Below, piece after piece: positions 31,471-43,232 of a DNA stretch of 64,000 bases (position 1 is the first letter of the stretch; every line of letters begins with the position of its first letter). Both the position numbers and the translations under genes were made by a program. The notes beneath the pieces were generated by a model. That model was given only the letters and a program-made list of their open reading frames with translations. It was not told the DNA's origin and did not search any database. The stretch lies in NCBI GenBank assembly GCA_033807775.1, contig CM066327.1:73352795-73416794 (forward strand), in the 5' to 3' direction. Origin of the DNA: Saussurea involucrata. Taxonomy: Eukaryota; Streptophyta; Magnoliopsida; Asterales; Asteraceae.

Positions 31471-33583
31471 TGTAAAGCCCGTATCCCGGTATGTATTCTC
31501 GTTATTCCTTTTTTTTTAAAAGGAGCATTTAATTAATTAACGTGGTTTCCGTTAGCGGGGTTAGCCGAGTCGGGCCAAAAAGTTAAGTGAAGTAACCTTT
31601 GTGGGATTTTGCTAAGAAGTGTAAGTTGAGGGGCTGTTGGGACTTTCTCCATAGTTGGGCAAGAGGATCGGCCAAGAGGCACGACCCCTCCCCTCCCCTT
31701 CGGTTTCATCTTAACAATCCTCCCCCAAAACCCTTAGCCATTTTCTTTCCCTTCCCCTTGTTGTTTTCGGCCAAGAAGAAAGGGAAGTGAAACCGAGAAG
31801 AAAAGAGAGAGAGACCGAAAGAGAAAGAGAGCGAGAGTCGAGAGGAGGAAGGAGGCGATCACCGGCGTGAGGGAACCAGCGTCGGGACTGGTCGGAAAGG
31901 AGGAAGAAGAAGGATTCCGTTAAGGTAAGTGTCCCGTTCGTTTTATTGATGTTTTCTTCGTCGGAAATTGTAAACCGCAACCACCGTGTCACCGCCAATC
32001 ACCACCACCTCCGGAGGCGGCAGTGGGTGGTGCTTGGTGTGTTTCAGACCATGGTAACCCTAAAACAGTAAGTCAAGTTGTTTTGCGGGTCTGTTTGGAT
32101 TAAGACGTCTTATTGGGATCAAGTTCAAAAGGTTATCATTTTATGTAATTTTTTTTAGTGTTCTGTCCAGTTCTTCAATCGTGCGTAACTTTCTCGTCGT
32201 AACTCGGATTGAGGCGAATCCGGTGCCCACGGTTCACATTCTGTGTCGGGCACGTTTTTCGTGTTTTAGAGAAAGTTTGGTTCGGCCTCTAGCTAGGCGA
32301 AAAAGTGTGGTTTTTACAGCAGGTCGGGATTTTAGACAGCTTTCTGTCCCTGTTTTGTATGGAGCATAACTCCTGATAGGAATGACGGATTGGGATGAAA
32401 CTGGTGTCACAAGTTCCCATTCTGAGCCTAGTAACTTTTCTATGTTTTGGGGAAAAACCAGTTCGGACCGTAGCCTATGTCAAATCGTCGTTTTGTACTG
32501 AAAGGTTCTGTTTCTCGCTGTTCTGCGAATCGTTCTTGTAAAATCCATATTAAATTATAGAAAAATCGTTAGGACGCGTGCGATACGTCCCTGGAACCAT
32601 GAAACTTAGAACTTCGTGATTATGGAATTTGATTTCTGTATTTATCAGTTTTTAGGGGGTAAATCAGGTCCTGAACAGACCCGTGTTTTAGATAAAAAGC
32701 TGGAATGTTTAGTCTTATAAAATCTAGTAAAGGTGTCGTGAGTTGGGACCTTTCGTTGACGTTTTTAGTGCGTAATTAGGTGGGAAAATGTGAGGAAGGT
32801 TGACTTGCTGGTGTTGCGGCTCGGGAGCTCGTCGCTTTGCTTTGAGGTGAGTTCTCTCACCGCGTAGTTAGGAATTTCATGTATGTCGTTCTTTTGTGTT
32901 ACACGTTATTACGTGTATTTATGTGCTTACATGAATTAGATGGGATGTGATAACTGGTTGTGATTTGTTAAATTCGTATGTGGAATATATATATATATGC
33001 ATGTGTACACCTCGGTGGGACTGAGGGGCTCGGTGGGACCGAGGGCTTGGTGGGACTAAGCTAGTACAGTAATCTTTACTCGGTGGGACCGAGGGCTTGG
33101 TGGGACTAAGCTAGTACGGTAATCTTTACTCGGTGGGACTGAGCTTGTATTAATGTGTTTTGTGTACTCGGTGGGACCGAGGTTCGTACTTATATAATAA
33201 TCATTATGTGGCTTGATATTCGTAGTGATGGTGATGTTGCCTACTTGCGAGTAGGGGTGATATGCGTGGGGTTGCTACCTACGTGTGTGGTTGGATTCAC
33301 TAAGCGTTTAGCTTACCCTTCCCCAATATGTTGTGACTGCAGGTGCGAGCGGCAGTCGGGCTTGACGGTACACACAAAGCGCAGGCGTCGGGAATTGTTG
33401 GAATTTACACTTTTGAACTTTTAGATTTTATTTATAATATTTCCGCTGCATAAATTCTTTTGACTGTTTGAGTTGACGATATTAACTTTAATTGAGTTAC
33501 GGTTTATTAAAAATGTGGTTGTTTTATAATGGAATATATGTTCTAGAAAATTTAAATTTCCTTGTAATTTTTGGGACGTTACA
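31471..33583 (+). repeat. Gypsy E 3' LTR
   Basis: 2113 bp, almost identical to 24883-27021. It has a shorter (AT)n tract at 32985-32998 and one array unit fewer, which accounts for most of the length difference. Confidence 0.93.
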
Positions 33584-33588
33584 GATGA

Positions 33589-34326
33589 ACTTGTCCAGAG
33601 TTAGCAAGTTACTTCAAAATGAAGTGAGTTCTTCTTCTTATATACTGCATGCATTTAATGCATGGCAGTTTACACTTTACACGTGGTAGCAGCTCATTGG
33701 TTGTACGTCATTGACCTTTGTTGACAACCTTAGTAGCCGCATGTTTGAACAGTGTAGTATCAGAGTGGTTGTACGATTTCAGACAATAAGGAGGTTCTTT
33801 TTCTGACATATCGTACGGAGACGTGCAAGGGTGGTTAAGACAAAAGTACTTTGTACGGAGGACTTCATGATCAACTTTTCTTTGATTCAGCGATCTATCA
33901 TTCTATATCAGCGAATGATAGAGTTCAGCGATAGCTAAAGTCTTGTACTTGATACTTCACGTTGAGTGGACAAATCTGAGTCTTCGCTGATCCGCATCAG
34001 TTCATTAGGAGACTTGTCGCTGGTTCTTGAGCTTGATCTTCGACTTCAGCATAGAACCTATGTTGACGTGAAACTTGTCTTCAGGGATCATAAGTAAACA
34101 ACTAACTTATCAGCGATCACCATAAGTACTGAACAGACTCAGAGCATTATGGTGAACAGTGTTCGCTGAATGTTTAATCTAAAGAGCGAGAGTTCCTATC
34201 AGCGGTACTGTAAGATCTTAGTACTTATCAGCGATAGTGAAACTCTGATACATATTGTTTACTTACAATTTTCACTAAGTATAAAAGAGAGGGTCATTAT
34301 CAAATCACTGAGGGTTTGGATCAACA
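33589..34326 (-). repeat. Copia D 3' LTR, part inside gypsy E boundary
   Basis: Resumes after E's GATGA copy (33584-33588) and matches 54002-54739. It repeats the TCAGCGA motif many times and keeps the promoter-like block (33645-33725). Confidence 0.92.
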
Positions 34327-34345
34327 ATCTGCCCCTATTTGATTA
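34327..34345 (-). other. Copia D polypurine tract
   Basis: On the minus strand AATCAAATAGGGGCAGAT directly precedes the 3' LTR. The stretch 34346-34606 between it and the third ORF is AT-rich and otherwise featureless. Confidence 0.75.
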
Positions 34346-34606
34346 TGACATAGCAACAAAGAAAATTGCTATTTAATGAAAACATAAGGATAAAAAGAAC
34401 TCATAAAATATTTGTCCCTTTTACTATTTTCTGGGATCTTTTCTGTACTGATGAAGTAAAGTACATTCGCTGAAATTTTTCTTTAAACTTCATAAAGATT
34501 ACATAGGGTCTTTGAAATACATTCGATGAAATTACAAGTACATCAAATAAAATTACAAGTACAAAAGAGGTAGACAAATAAGGATAGAAAGAATTACAAG
34601 GCGATC

Positions 34607-35854
34607 CTATCCGTCAAAAGGTTCTTCCTTAATGAGAAGTTCATCAAGGGTCTTTGATGTGGGAATCATCCAGTCAGGGACATCTACTCCTTGATTCTTT
34701 TTGTTCAGAGCTTCTTCAAAAATCAAGGGCTTCATGTGTCTAGCTTTAATGTCGCGTCTGACTTCACACCAGTATATGAGATCTCTGAGTTGTTCGATGG
34801 GAGTGATTGGAAGCTCAGAGATGCGTTGAAAGTGATGGTTTCCTTCGTAGTCTAGAAAGAATATACCATAAGGATCACTTACAACTGTGCCAGGAATGAA
34901 AGTTTCTCTAGGTGGTAGGGAGGTGTCAAGCGCTGAGAGATCAGCATCAGGGCCAAGAACTTCAGCACGAGAGAAACCAATAAATGTTTCATTCCGTATA
35001 GGAGGACCTGAGTCTGAGACTTTCTTTTCCTTTGCAGAGACTCTTCTTTGTTGAGGAGGAAGAAGAGTAGAAGGAGGAATATCCACAGCAGAAGAAACCA
35101 GGTCGATCTGAGTGTTTAAGATCTTCTCGACATGGCTCTTGAACTTTGAGCGCGATCCCTGAATGGCTAATTTTACTTCCAACCATTCAGAGATACCAAA
35201 CTTGTCTAAGGAAGCAGCATAGAAGGTTTGCTTGGTTTTGTCTTCTCTGTAGACATCAACTTCAACAACAGGAACGTCTGCGTACAGTCTTCCTCTGATG
35301 TTTACTTTGATGATTTTGGATGGTCGAGATCGATAGTTCAGCATTTCTTTACACCATTCCAATGTCGTATCAGAGACCTTAGTCTTTTCTTCAACGATCC
35401 TTTGAGCATCATCCCATAGCTGACGTTGGACGTCAATGGGAGCTCTTTTCTGCTTGGGGTCTTTCACTGATTTTTGGACAAGCTGGATGGCGAGTTCTCT
35501 GTCTTTTTCTTCAGTTTCCCTTATTTCAGCGATTAGGCGTTCAGCTCTGTGGTGATCCTTGTATTCCCTTTTTGAAAGTTTGAACTTTGTAGGAATGGAA
35601 GGAAGTTGATCACGCCTCAGAATGATTCGCTGATCTTCTAACTTCTTTATCATCTCATCTTTTCTTCTCTGATCCTCTTCACTTAGCTTTTGAGGAGCCA
35701 AGGAAGGTCTGTTTTTGTGAGATAGCATATGTTCTTCAGGTTCATCAGTCTCAGAGATCAAATCTAAGACCGGGATTATTTCTTCAGCGTTGGGAGCTGG
35801 GATTATTGTTGGTGAAGTCGCAGCTGTAGGAACTTCAGCGATATCCTCAAACAA
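34607..35854 (-). CDS. Copia D third ORF, predicted exon 3
   Basis: Open frame from a predicted acceptor (TGTTTCAG, 35862-35855) to the TAG/TGA end at 34607. It begins LFEDIAEVPTAATS, has a long charged helix with coiled-coil character (SEEDQRRKDEMIKKLEDQRI), a compact middle (ADVPVVEVDVYREDKTKQTF), and ends FFLDYEGNHHFQRISEL, LRDLIYWCEVRR, then an acidic tail. I recognise no enzyme domain. The phase-0 junction with exon 2 is discussed under the intron. Function unknown; such ORFs after pol occur in some plant copia elements. Confidence 0.6.
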   Translation of the reverse strand: MFEDIAEVPTAATSPTIIPAPNAEEIIPVLDLISETDEPEEHMLSHKNRPSLAPQKLSEEDQRRKDEMIKKLEDQRIILRRDQLPSIPTKFKLSKREYKDHHRAERLIAEIRETEEKDRELAIQLVQKSVKDPKQKRAPIDVQRQLWDDAQRIVEEKTKVSDTTLEWCKEMLNYRSRPSKIIKVNIRGRLYADVPVVEVDVYREDKTKQTFYAASLDKFGISEWLEVKLAIQGSRSKFKSHVEKILNTQIDLVSSAVDIPPSTLLPPQQRRVSAKEKKVSDSGPPIRNETFIGFSRAEVLGPDADLSALDTSLPPRETFIPGTVVSDPYGIFFLDYEGNHHFQRISELPITPIEQLRDLIYWCEVRRDIKARHMKPLIFEEALNKKNQGVDVPDWMIPTSKTLDELLIKEEPFDG

Positions 35855-35997
35855 CTGAAACACATCGATCTTACAAGTAAGAACATTGGGTAGAACAGAG
35901 ATAGATAAAGAATGGGATAAAGTGTATGGAGGTTTGTGGAGAGTAGAAATGATAGTGTATAGAGAGGAGGGATGTAGTGTAAGGAAGATTAGTGTAC
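35855..35997 (-). other. Predicted intron 2 of D's third ORF
   Basis: Minus strand: donor GTCAG|GTACAC (intron starts 35997), acceptor GTGTTTCAG (ends 35855). 143 nt, pyrimidine-rich, with CTTAC as a possible branch site. 143 is not a multiple of three, and removing it joins exactly the two frames that are open on either side, in phase 0 after Gln CAG. Without splicing, the upstream frame ends two codons later. Confidence 0.65.
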
Positions 35998-37122
35998 CTG
36001 ACAAACCGGATTTTTAAGCAAGATCGTCAGATTTTCATCGTCTTCAGCGACACTTTTTCCTTTGCCCTTGTCAGCTTCAGACGCTGATGTCTTTGTCTTT
36101 GTCCGCTCCCCTGTGGGTTCATTTATCAGAATCCCTTTAAGAGCTTTAGTTCTCTGAGCAGTCTTGACGATAAAAGAGTCATCATCATCATCATCATCAT
36201 CATCTTCATCATCATCATTCTTTGGAGAAGAGGATGGTTCATCATCAGACAAGTCGATGGCTTCTTCATCTTCAGCTTCAGACTGAGATTCTTCAGCTTC
36301 TTCTTCGAGTTGCTCCCCCTCGGATGCAGAGGTAAGCTTCTCGGTTCCCTTAGGGTGTTCATCTCCCTGAGGTCCAGCGGATGCTTCTTCAATTGTCTTC
36401 TCACCTTCTTCAGTAAAGGTGAGGTCTTCAGTCTTCTCTCCCCTGATAGATTCATCATGGGAAAGGTCTTCAGCGCTCTTCTCCCCCCCCCCTTTTTCAT
36501 GATGAGTGGGGGAGGAATGCGACGACTCAGGCTGTTGATGGTTCCCTGTCTTCTTGGCCAGGGATCCCCACACAAATTTCAATCGCTGATAATCTGTTTT
36601 CTAGACCAGAAATACCAGGATTGATCTTCACGAGTTCAACACGATCCGCCGGAGTAAAAGATGAAGGGGCAGGGGCAGGGGCGGTCGTGTTGCTCAGGAT
36701 CTGCTGCAACAATGTCTTCATAGAAGTGACGTCATTCTTCATCGTATTGACGTCGGTCTTCACAGAACTCATGTCAGTCTTTACTGAACTGACATCAGTC
36801 TTTACAGCAGACATCTCTCCTTCGAGTTTTCCAACCGATGTCTTCAGCGTTGTGACCTCACCGGACATGGTGTGAACTGTAGTTTTGATGGCGAGGTAGT
36901 CTGTGTAGATGTCAGCGAGAACTTTGGCAAAGTTGCTGAGAGATTTATCAACCTTCTCTAAGTCAGCTTTGGAGGCATTCTTTTCGACCACGGTTGTCAG
37001 CTTTGTAAGATTCTCTCCAGCGTTTGTTACAGCTGAAGAGTTGTCGGAAAGAGTAGTTGTGAGACCTGTCAGCTTCGTCTCTATAGTCTTCAGAGAGGCG
37101 TTGACGTCTCCCAAATTAGGAC
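35998..37122 (-). pseudogene. Copia D third ORF, predicted exon 2
   Basis: Two overlapping frames: 37122-36527 begins NLGDVNASLKTIETKLTG and contains heptad-like repeats (VSSVKTDMSSVKTDVNTMK), a likely coiled coil; near 36560 a frameshift leads to 36582-35998, which is strongly acidic (EEAIDLSDDEPSSSP, then an Asp run encoded by an (ATC)n microsatellite at 36178-36220) and then basic. The frameshift lies before a C-run (36483-36492), so a length change or read error is possible. It is otherwise stop-free. Confidence 0.55.
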
Positions 37123-37203
37123 CTGTAACATATAAGAACTTGTGAACAGAGGAAAGCTAAGAAGTTTGGGGTTCAGTTACAGTGTATAGGGGTTGGTGTA
37201 TAC
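37123..37203 (-). other. Predicted intron 1 of D's third ORF
   Basis: Minus strand: donor CTGCAG|GTATAC (starts 37203), acceptor ATGTTACAG (ends 37123). 81 nt. It contains an in-frame TAG, and its length is a multiple of three, so splicing keeps the frame and removes the stop (phase 1, Gly codon split). Confidence 0.55.
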
Positions 37204-38713
37204 CTGCAGGAGGATTGGTGAATTCATCAAAATCTCGGTGTCCTAAGAAAAGTTCCATGTCGTCAGCTAAAGTGCGTAGACGCATGGTCATCTCTGCAGG
37301 TCCTACGCCCATCATTCCTTGAGTGTCAACTTTAGCTTATGGAGGAATGACAGGTGCTTCAGTGATAACTGGAGTAGAGTCCAATTGAATAGACGGAGAA
37401 GCGAAGGTTGAGAATGGAGGTTGGGTGCGGAGTTCAGCGTTGGATTCACTGAGAATCGCTACGTCAGTCTTTTGAGAGACTGAAGGAGGTTGGGTAGATT
37501 CCATGTTTGTAACCTCAACGTTTAGAGACGCTGAGGTTGGGATAGAATGGGTGGCTTGTTCAGCTGTGGCAGAGCGTACCACTGAACGTTCCTTCAGCCC
37601 TTCAAGAGGAGCTGAGGAGTCTTCAACAATAGATTGTTGGGGTTGCTCCTTGGTTTTCTTAGTTCTTTTGGAACTAAGTTGGGTATGAGCGTGTTTCCTT
37701 TTAAGAGAAGGAATGGAGGTTGCAGCCTGGGTATCAGCGGTGGGTTTGTCCGCTGAAGGGGCTGCAGAAGTAGAAGAAGTAGGGTTGAGAATAGTTAAAA
37801 GTGTAGAAAGACGTACCTCATTTGCCACTGGCTTGAAGTCGAGAACCTTAGGGCCAACCTGAGAGAGTTTCAGGTCACCCTCTTTTGGGTAGCTGTCCTT
37901 CAGGCCTGTTTGGAATACAGCGCTGATGAATTGAGGATAAGGAACCCATGGAGATCTGTCAGTGGCGGAGTCTACTCTGAATACTAGATCATCATAGATT
38001 ATCGATGCCCAGTCTATATGTAGACCTTTCAGCAAGGCATATCCCATTGCTTGCTGAGGCTGAGCAGCTTGATCAGAAAAGCCGGTCTTTGCAGTCATGC
38101 AGCTGATTAAATGAGCGAAGATGAAATTCATCTCGCTGGGCATTTTAGACTTCTTGATAAGGGTCAGCTTCTTCTCGGGCTTCATGTCCCTCCCAGTTTC
38201 CCATACATAGCCCATTGCATCGAAGAATGTAGTGATGGCTTCCCTGTCTGAGTGTTTCTTGTGGTCAGGGAGGGGAACAAAGGGTTTTTATTTGGTGGCC
38301 AAGGGAAGGTTCAGGGCTTTGCGAATAATGGCAGGTGTAATCTTCATAGTGCCATATTCAATATCGCAGAGGATGCAGTCAATTGTTTTTTAGGGGTCTT
38401 TGGCTGATGGTAGCTGAGAGTGTCTGGCAGAGTACCAGAATTGGGATAGCAGTAGCTGATGTGCAGGAGGTGTTATGGTCAGGGCTGTGGATAGACAACA
38501 ATTCTTCAGGAAGTTCACAACATCATCTAGATGTGTGACTTGCTTTCGAGGAGGAAACTCGAGAAGCGCATAGAGGTTATTTGCCTTGGTCCAATCCAGT
38601 TTGTCTAGAGAGAACTTGACCTGAGGAGCCTTGAGGATTTCCAATTCCTCAGCAGTATTATCAGCAGTAGTGTTCTCAGCGATGGTGTTCTTGGAAATGT
38701 CAGAAGATGCCAT
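37204..38713 (-). pseudogene. Copia D third ORF, predicted exon 1
   Basis: ATG at 38713 (MASSDISKNTIAENTT), in good context AAAATGG. It contains KFSLDKLDWTKANNLYALLE, LLSQFWYSARHSQLP, then stops at 38390 and about 38287, and continues in the same frame with MGYVWETGRDMKPEKK, FIFAHLISCMTAKTGF and PQQAMGYALLKGL. A Ser/Thr/Pro-rich linker with a basic patch (SLKRKHAHTQLSSKRTKK) follows. A TAA at 37337 interrupts just before the exon end. All parts share one frame, so only three stops separate it from an open exon. The FW-containing block parallels FWNTLTFHP in copia A's third ORF. Confidence 0.6.
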
Positions 38714-39692
38714 TTTCTGTATATAAGTTCAACCAAAGATTAACAAATAAGAATAATCTTAATGTGGAAAGATTTTCCAATAAGATGGTTCGAATTTTGT
38801 CCATTTCATTCAGACAAAAATGTCTTAATGAAGATTAGGGTTTTTCTTGTTTTAAAAATGAAATGCAAACCCAAAGAAAATCTTGTTTTCCAGTTTCTTT
38901 TGAGAATTGGGATTCTGGAAAAACGTATGAAGAACAAGTTTAAGATTTTACATTTTAAACTTGAAGAACAACCATGAAAGGTTGTGTTCATAAAACCATG
39001 AAAGAAATGATTTCATTTTAAAAAGGTTCTTTTGTTTGATCTTGTGAAAACAAAGAGAAGATCATTAACAAGTTTGAAGAAACATGTAAAATAAAAGAAT
39101 TATTAACCTGGTTCGTTGAAGAAGATGAAGTTCTTAAGTTCTTGAAAAACTTGAGAGCACAAATGCAACAGTAAATTCTTTTTCTTGCTTGGAGGAGAAG
39201 TTCGCGTAAAAGAAAAATATAAACCCAGAAAGAGTTTATATAGAGAGATTAGAGAGAGAAAATCTTGAGCGGGAAAAGATTTTCATCATGACACGGACAC
39301 GTGTTTGCATTTGATTGGAAGGTAAACGAAACGTGCAAACGTGTGTCAGAAAAAAGAACGTGCCAGGGCTTATCCGTTGCAATGACATCACATCTGTCCT
39401 TTCATATTCTTGGATATCTCTGAGGTTTTGAAAACTCAGGGACATTTTTGAAAACATGAAGCACTGAATAGAAATATCAGTGTTGGTTTTAGAAATTTCA
39501 AATTATCGCTGACTAAGGAAGAGATATTCAGCGATGCAATTTATTTTGAAATCTTGCATTTACATGCGATTGTTAGTAAGAGAAAAACATACCTTGATAT
39601 CAGCTAATCAAGTTTATTCAGAGAAGATGATAGAATGGGTTATACAAGTTGATTTTATCCTATTGTTGATCAAATGTGAATTACTGAAGATT
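38714..39692 (-). other. Copia D spacer with predicted leader exon and intron for the third ORF
   Basis: 979 bp without a frame. On the minus strand: a promoter-like block (39318-39236), a pyrimidine-rich leader, a donor CCAG|GTTAATA at 39107, and an acceptor TATATACAG ending at 38717, three bases before the third ORF's ATG. The predicted intron is 391 nt. The sequence from 39430 to 39692 shows nothing further. Confidence 0.5.
39236..39318 (-). promoter_or_regulatory. Candidate internal promoter of D's third ORF
   Basis: In minus-strand order: CCAAT (39318-39314), G-box/ABRE-like CACGTG (39303-39298), a CT-rich stretch, and TATATAAAC (39242-39234). The CCAAT, G-box, TATATAA order is also that of the D LTR. 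Spacing from G-box to TATA is about 55 bases. Confidence 0.5.
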
Positions 39693-42600
39693 TTACTCTT
39701 CAAAGTTCAGCATTCCAAGCTCGATGATGAGGAAGTTGAATCTTGTCTCATCAAGAGGTTTGGTGAACAGATCAGCTAACTGATAATCAGTTGGGATAAA
39801 GTGAAGTTCTATATCACCATTCATCACATGATCTCTGATAAAGTGATACCTGATTTCGATGTGTTTTGTCTTTGAGTGTAATACTGGATTATTTGCTATA
39901 TCGATGGCACTTGTGCTGTCGCAATAGATTGGAATATTTGAGAGATGAAGTTCATAGTCCAATAGTTGATTTCTCATCCACAAGACCTGAGAACAACAGC
40001 TTCCAGCGGCTACATACTCAGCTTCAGTTGTGGAGGTGGACACTGAGTTTTGCTTTTTGCTTGTCCAACTCACCAGCTTTCCACCCAGGAGCTGACCTCC
40101 TCCTGTGGTGCTTTTCCTATCCAATTTGCAACCTGCAAAATCACTATCTGAATAGGCGATTAGATCGAATACTGAGTCTTTGGGATACCAAAGACCTAGA
40201 TTCGCAGTACCCTTAAGGTATCGAAAAATTCGCTTTACAGCGGTCATATAAGATAACTTGGGTTCAGCTTGATATCGTGCACACAAACAGGTTGCGTACA
40301 TAATATCGGGTCGGCTAGCTGTAAGATACAAGAGAGAGTCGATCATCCCACGGTACAACGTGACATTAACAGGAATACCCTTAGTATCCTTATCGAGTGT
40401 CAGCGGTGGTGCCATAGGGGTTTTCATAGCTGAACTTTGAGTTAAGTCGAATTTCTTCAGCATATCTTTAACATACTTTCCCTGATTAATGAAAGTTCCT
40501 TTTTCATTTTCCTTTATCTGAAGACTAAGGAAATATGTTAGCTCACCCATCATGCTCATTTTATACTCATCTTTCATTCTATCAGCGAAACGAGTACAAA
40601 GATCAGGGTTAGTAGATCCAAATATAAATAATGTCATCAACATATATCTGAACAAGAATGATATGACCTTTTACTTTCCTGAAAAATAGAGTTTTGTCGA
40701 TTTTACCTCGCTCAAATTGTTCAATATGGAGATAAGTAGATAGAGTGTCATACCCTGCACGTGGAGCTTGCTTCAAGCCATAAAGTTCCTTATCCAGTTT
40801 ATAAACATAACCTGGACGCTTAGGATCTGAGAATCCTGGAGGTTGTTCCACATAGACTTCTTCATTCAGCTTTTCATTTAGAAACGCTGACTTAACATCC
40901 ATCTGATATACTTTGAAGTCTTTGTGTACAGCGTATGCTAAGAATAGACGAATAGATTCAAGTCTTGCTACTGGAGCAAATGTTTCGTCGTAATTTATGC
41001 CTTCCTCTTGTCTGTATCCCTGGGCAACAAGACGAGCCTTGTTGCGGGTTACAGTTCCATGTTCGTCCAACTTGTTTCGATAGACCCATTTAGTGCCTAT
41101 CACTGTTTTGTCAGTTGGTCTTCGAAAAAGTTTCCAAACTTTGTTCTTTCGAATTCAGTCAGCTCTTCTTGCATGGCGCTGACCCAGTTTGGATCCTTGA
41201 GGGCATCATCTACTTTCTTTGGTTCAGTCAGAGAAATAAAGTTAACAAATAAACAAATATTACCTGCACTTCGTCGAGTCTGAATACCAGCGTTTGGATC
41301 ACCAAGAATTTGATCAATTGGGTGATTTACAGTCCATCGCTGAGCCGGAGCGTGAGACGTTGACTCAACCTGAACTGGAGTAGCTGAAGATGAAGCTTCA
41401 GCGACGTATGGTGTATCAGCCAAGAGAGGAATGGGTGCAGTTGTCATTATATTCACTGATTGCTGAGAAGTAGATGGAATGTCTGAGACACTGGGTTCAG
41501 AAGCAGGTATAGTGTTTAAAGGAACAGCTGAGACCCATGATGTTTCAGCTTCACTATTTTGCATATTTGGAATGATAGTAGGACTATCATCTTCAACTGT
41601 ATGAGTATGAGTGGGAATATCTTATGAATCACCAAGATGAGAAAACATCCATTGATTCAGTTCTTCAGTATCAGCGGACGGTTTAGAGTTCGCTGAACGG
41701 GATTCGTCAAACGTGATGTGAATAGTTTCTTCTACAGCTTGTCTTCTTCGATTGAAGACTCTGAAGGCTTTGAAGATTGAAGAATATCCAAGAAAGATTC
41801 CATCATCATCCTTAGGATCAAACTTTCCAAGGGCATCTCTGTTGTTTAGTATAAAACACTGACATCCAAAGATGTGAAGAAAGCTGATTGAAGGATTTCT
41901 CCCATGAAAACGTTCATAGGCTGTTTTATTGAATCTTTTGACTATCAGCGACCTGTTTTGCGTAAAACAAGAAGTGTTGACAGCTTCTGCCCAAAACAGA
42001 GTAGGCAGGTGAGAATCGCTGAGCATTGAACGTGCAGCTTCAATAATTGTTCTATTTCTTCTTTCAGCGACTCCATTTTGTTGCGGTGTTCTCACTGATG
42101 AAAAGTTGTGAGAAATACCCTTACTCTCAAAGAAGGAATCAAGAGAACTGTTTTTGAATTCAGTCCCATGATCACTCCTTATTGAGCGAACGGTCAAATT
42201 GTTCAGGGTTTCCATCTTCCGAACAAAGGTGATGAGTTCTTCAGGGGTGTCACTCTTGGAACGTAGAAACATAACCCATGTATAATGAGAGAATTCATCA
42301 ACTATGACCAGTGTATATTTCTTTCCAGCGATGGATTGTTTGTTAACAGGGCCAAACAAATCCATATGGAGAAGTTGTAGAGGAGACGACACTGAGGAGA
42401 CTTGCTTTAAATTAAAGCTTGCTTTGGTCTGCTTCCCTTTCTCACACGCTGAACATAAAGACTCTTTGGCGTATGAGTGCTGAGGTAGACCAGTAACTCA
42501 CTCTTTTGAAGAAAGAGTGTTCAGTGTCTTGAAATTCAGATGAGAGAGCCTCTTATGCTGTAGCCAGTTGACATCAGATGAGGCTTTTGAGAAGAAACAG

Positions 42601-43232
42601 GAGTTCTCAGTGGTTGTTGAGTCCATGTTTATTACATAAACATTTTCCAAACGATAACCGCTGAGAGCTATCTTCTCCTTTTTGTCAGTGACAAAGCAGG
42701 ATTCCTTGGTAAAGATTACCTTGATATCCTTGTCGCAAAGCTGACTAATGCTTAACAGATTATGCTTCAGCACTTCAACATATGCGACTCTTCTGAAGGT
42801 TGTTGTACCATTAGAGAGTACACCAAACCCTCGGGTATGTCCTTTTCCATTTCCTCCAAAGGTCACAGAGGGACCCTTCTCTTCCTTGTATTCAGCGAGC
42901 AGGCTTTTCTTTCCAGTCATGTGTCTAGAGCATCCGCTATCGAGATACCAGATACCCTTCTTAACCTGCATCACAAAGGAAGATTAGTTTTTCTTGGGTA
43001 CCCACTTAACCATGTGTACACGTTTGTCAGTGGAAGTAGTTGGAATGGAAGGTTAAGCAATCTTCGCAGCATTTGAAGATTCAGCTTTGTCAGTCTTTAC
43101 TTTGGTTAATTTCTTAACCTCAGTGGTCTTCTTTGCCTTGGGGGCAATCTTCACCTTAGCTATCTTTTTAGCTTGGTGGCTGTGGGGTACTTACTAGCAA
43201 TATGATCAGTAAGTCCACAGTGATAACATTTC
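39693..43232 (-). pseudogene. pol: Copia D pol: PR, IN, RT, RNase H
   Basis: Minus strand from 43232: a degenerate knuckle (CYHCGLTDH), then protease WYLDSGCSRHMTG, gag-pre-integrase (HKRLSHLNF), a TGA at 42498, IN with D (HMDLFGPV), D (RSDHGTEF), E (TPQQNGVAERRNRT), and a TAA at 41622. A hydrophilic linker follows, then RT (KWVYRNKLDEHGTVTRNKAR; DETFAPVARLES) in a shifted frame from 41103. The catalytic YVDD is intact but a second frameshift comes immediately after it (about 40635). RNase H (YSDSDFAGCKLDRKSTTG, STTEAEYVAAGS, IYCDSTSAIDIA, HSKTKHIEIRYHF) ends at 39693. Two stops and two frameshifts; all catalytic residues seem present. Confidence 0.9.

Larger units (their letters stand above)
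24883..33583 (+). mobile_element. Gypsy E: young-LTR, decayed-interior Ty3/gypsy element in D's 3' LTR
   Basis: LTRs 24883-27021 and 31471-33583 start TGTAAAGCCCGTATCCCGG and end GGGACGTTACA. Target duplication GATGA at 24878-24882 and 33584-33588. LTRs differ at about 9 substitutions in 2.1 kb plus an (AT)n change and loss of one 17-bp unit (eye count), the closest pair in the window. The interior keeps only fragments of gag, PR, RT and RNase H, with no recognisable IN. 8.7 kb in total. Confidence 0.93.

Noticed and set aside
36310..36624. Plus-strand frames of about 80-105 codons over copia D's third ORF
   Set aside because: Antisense to a longer minus-strand frame with plausible composition; they reflect low-complexity repeats.
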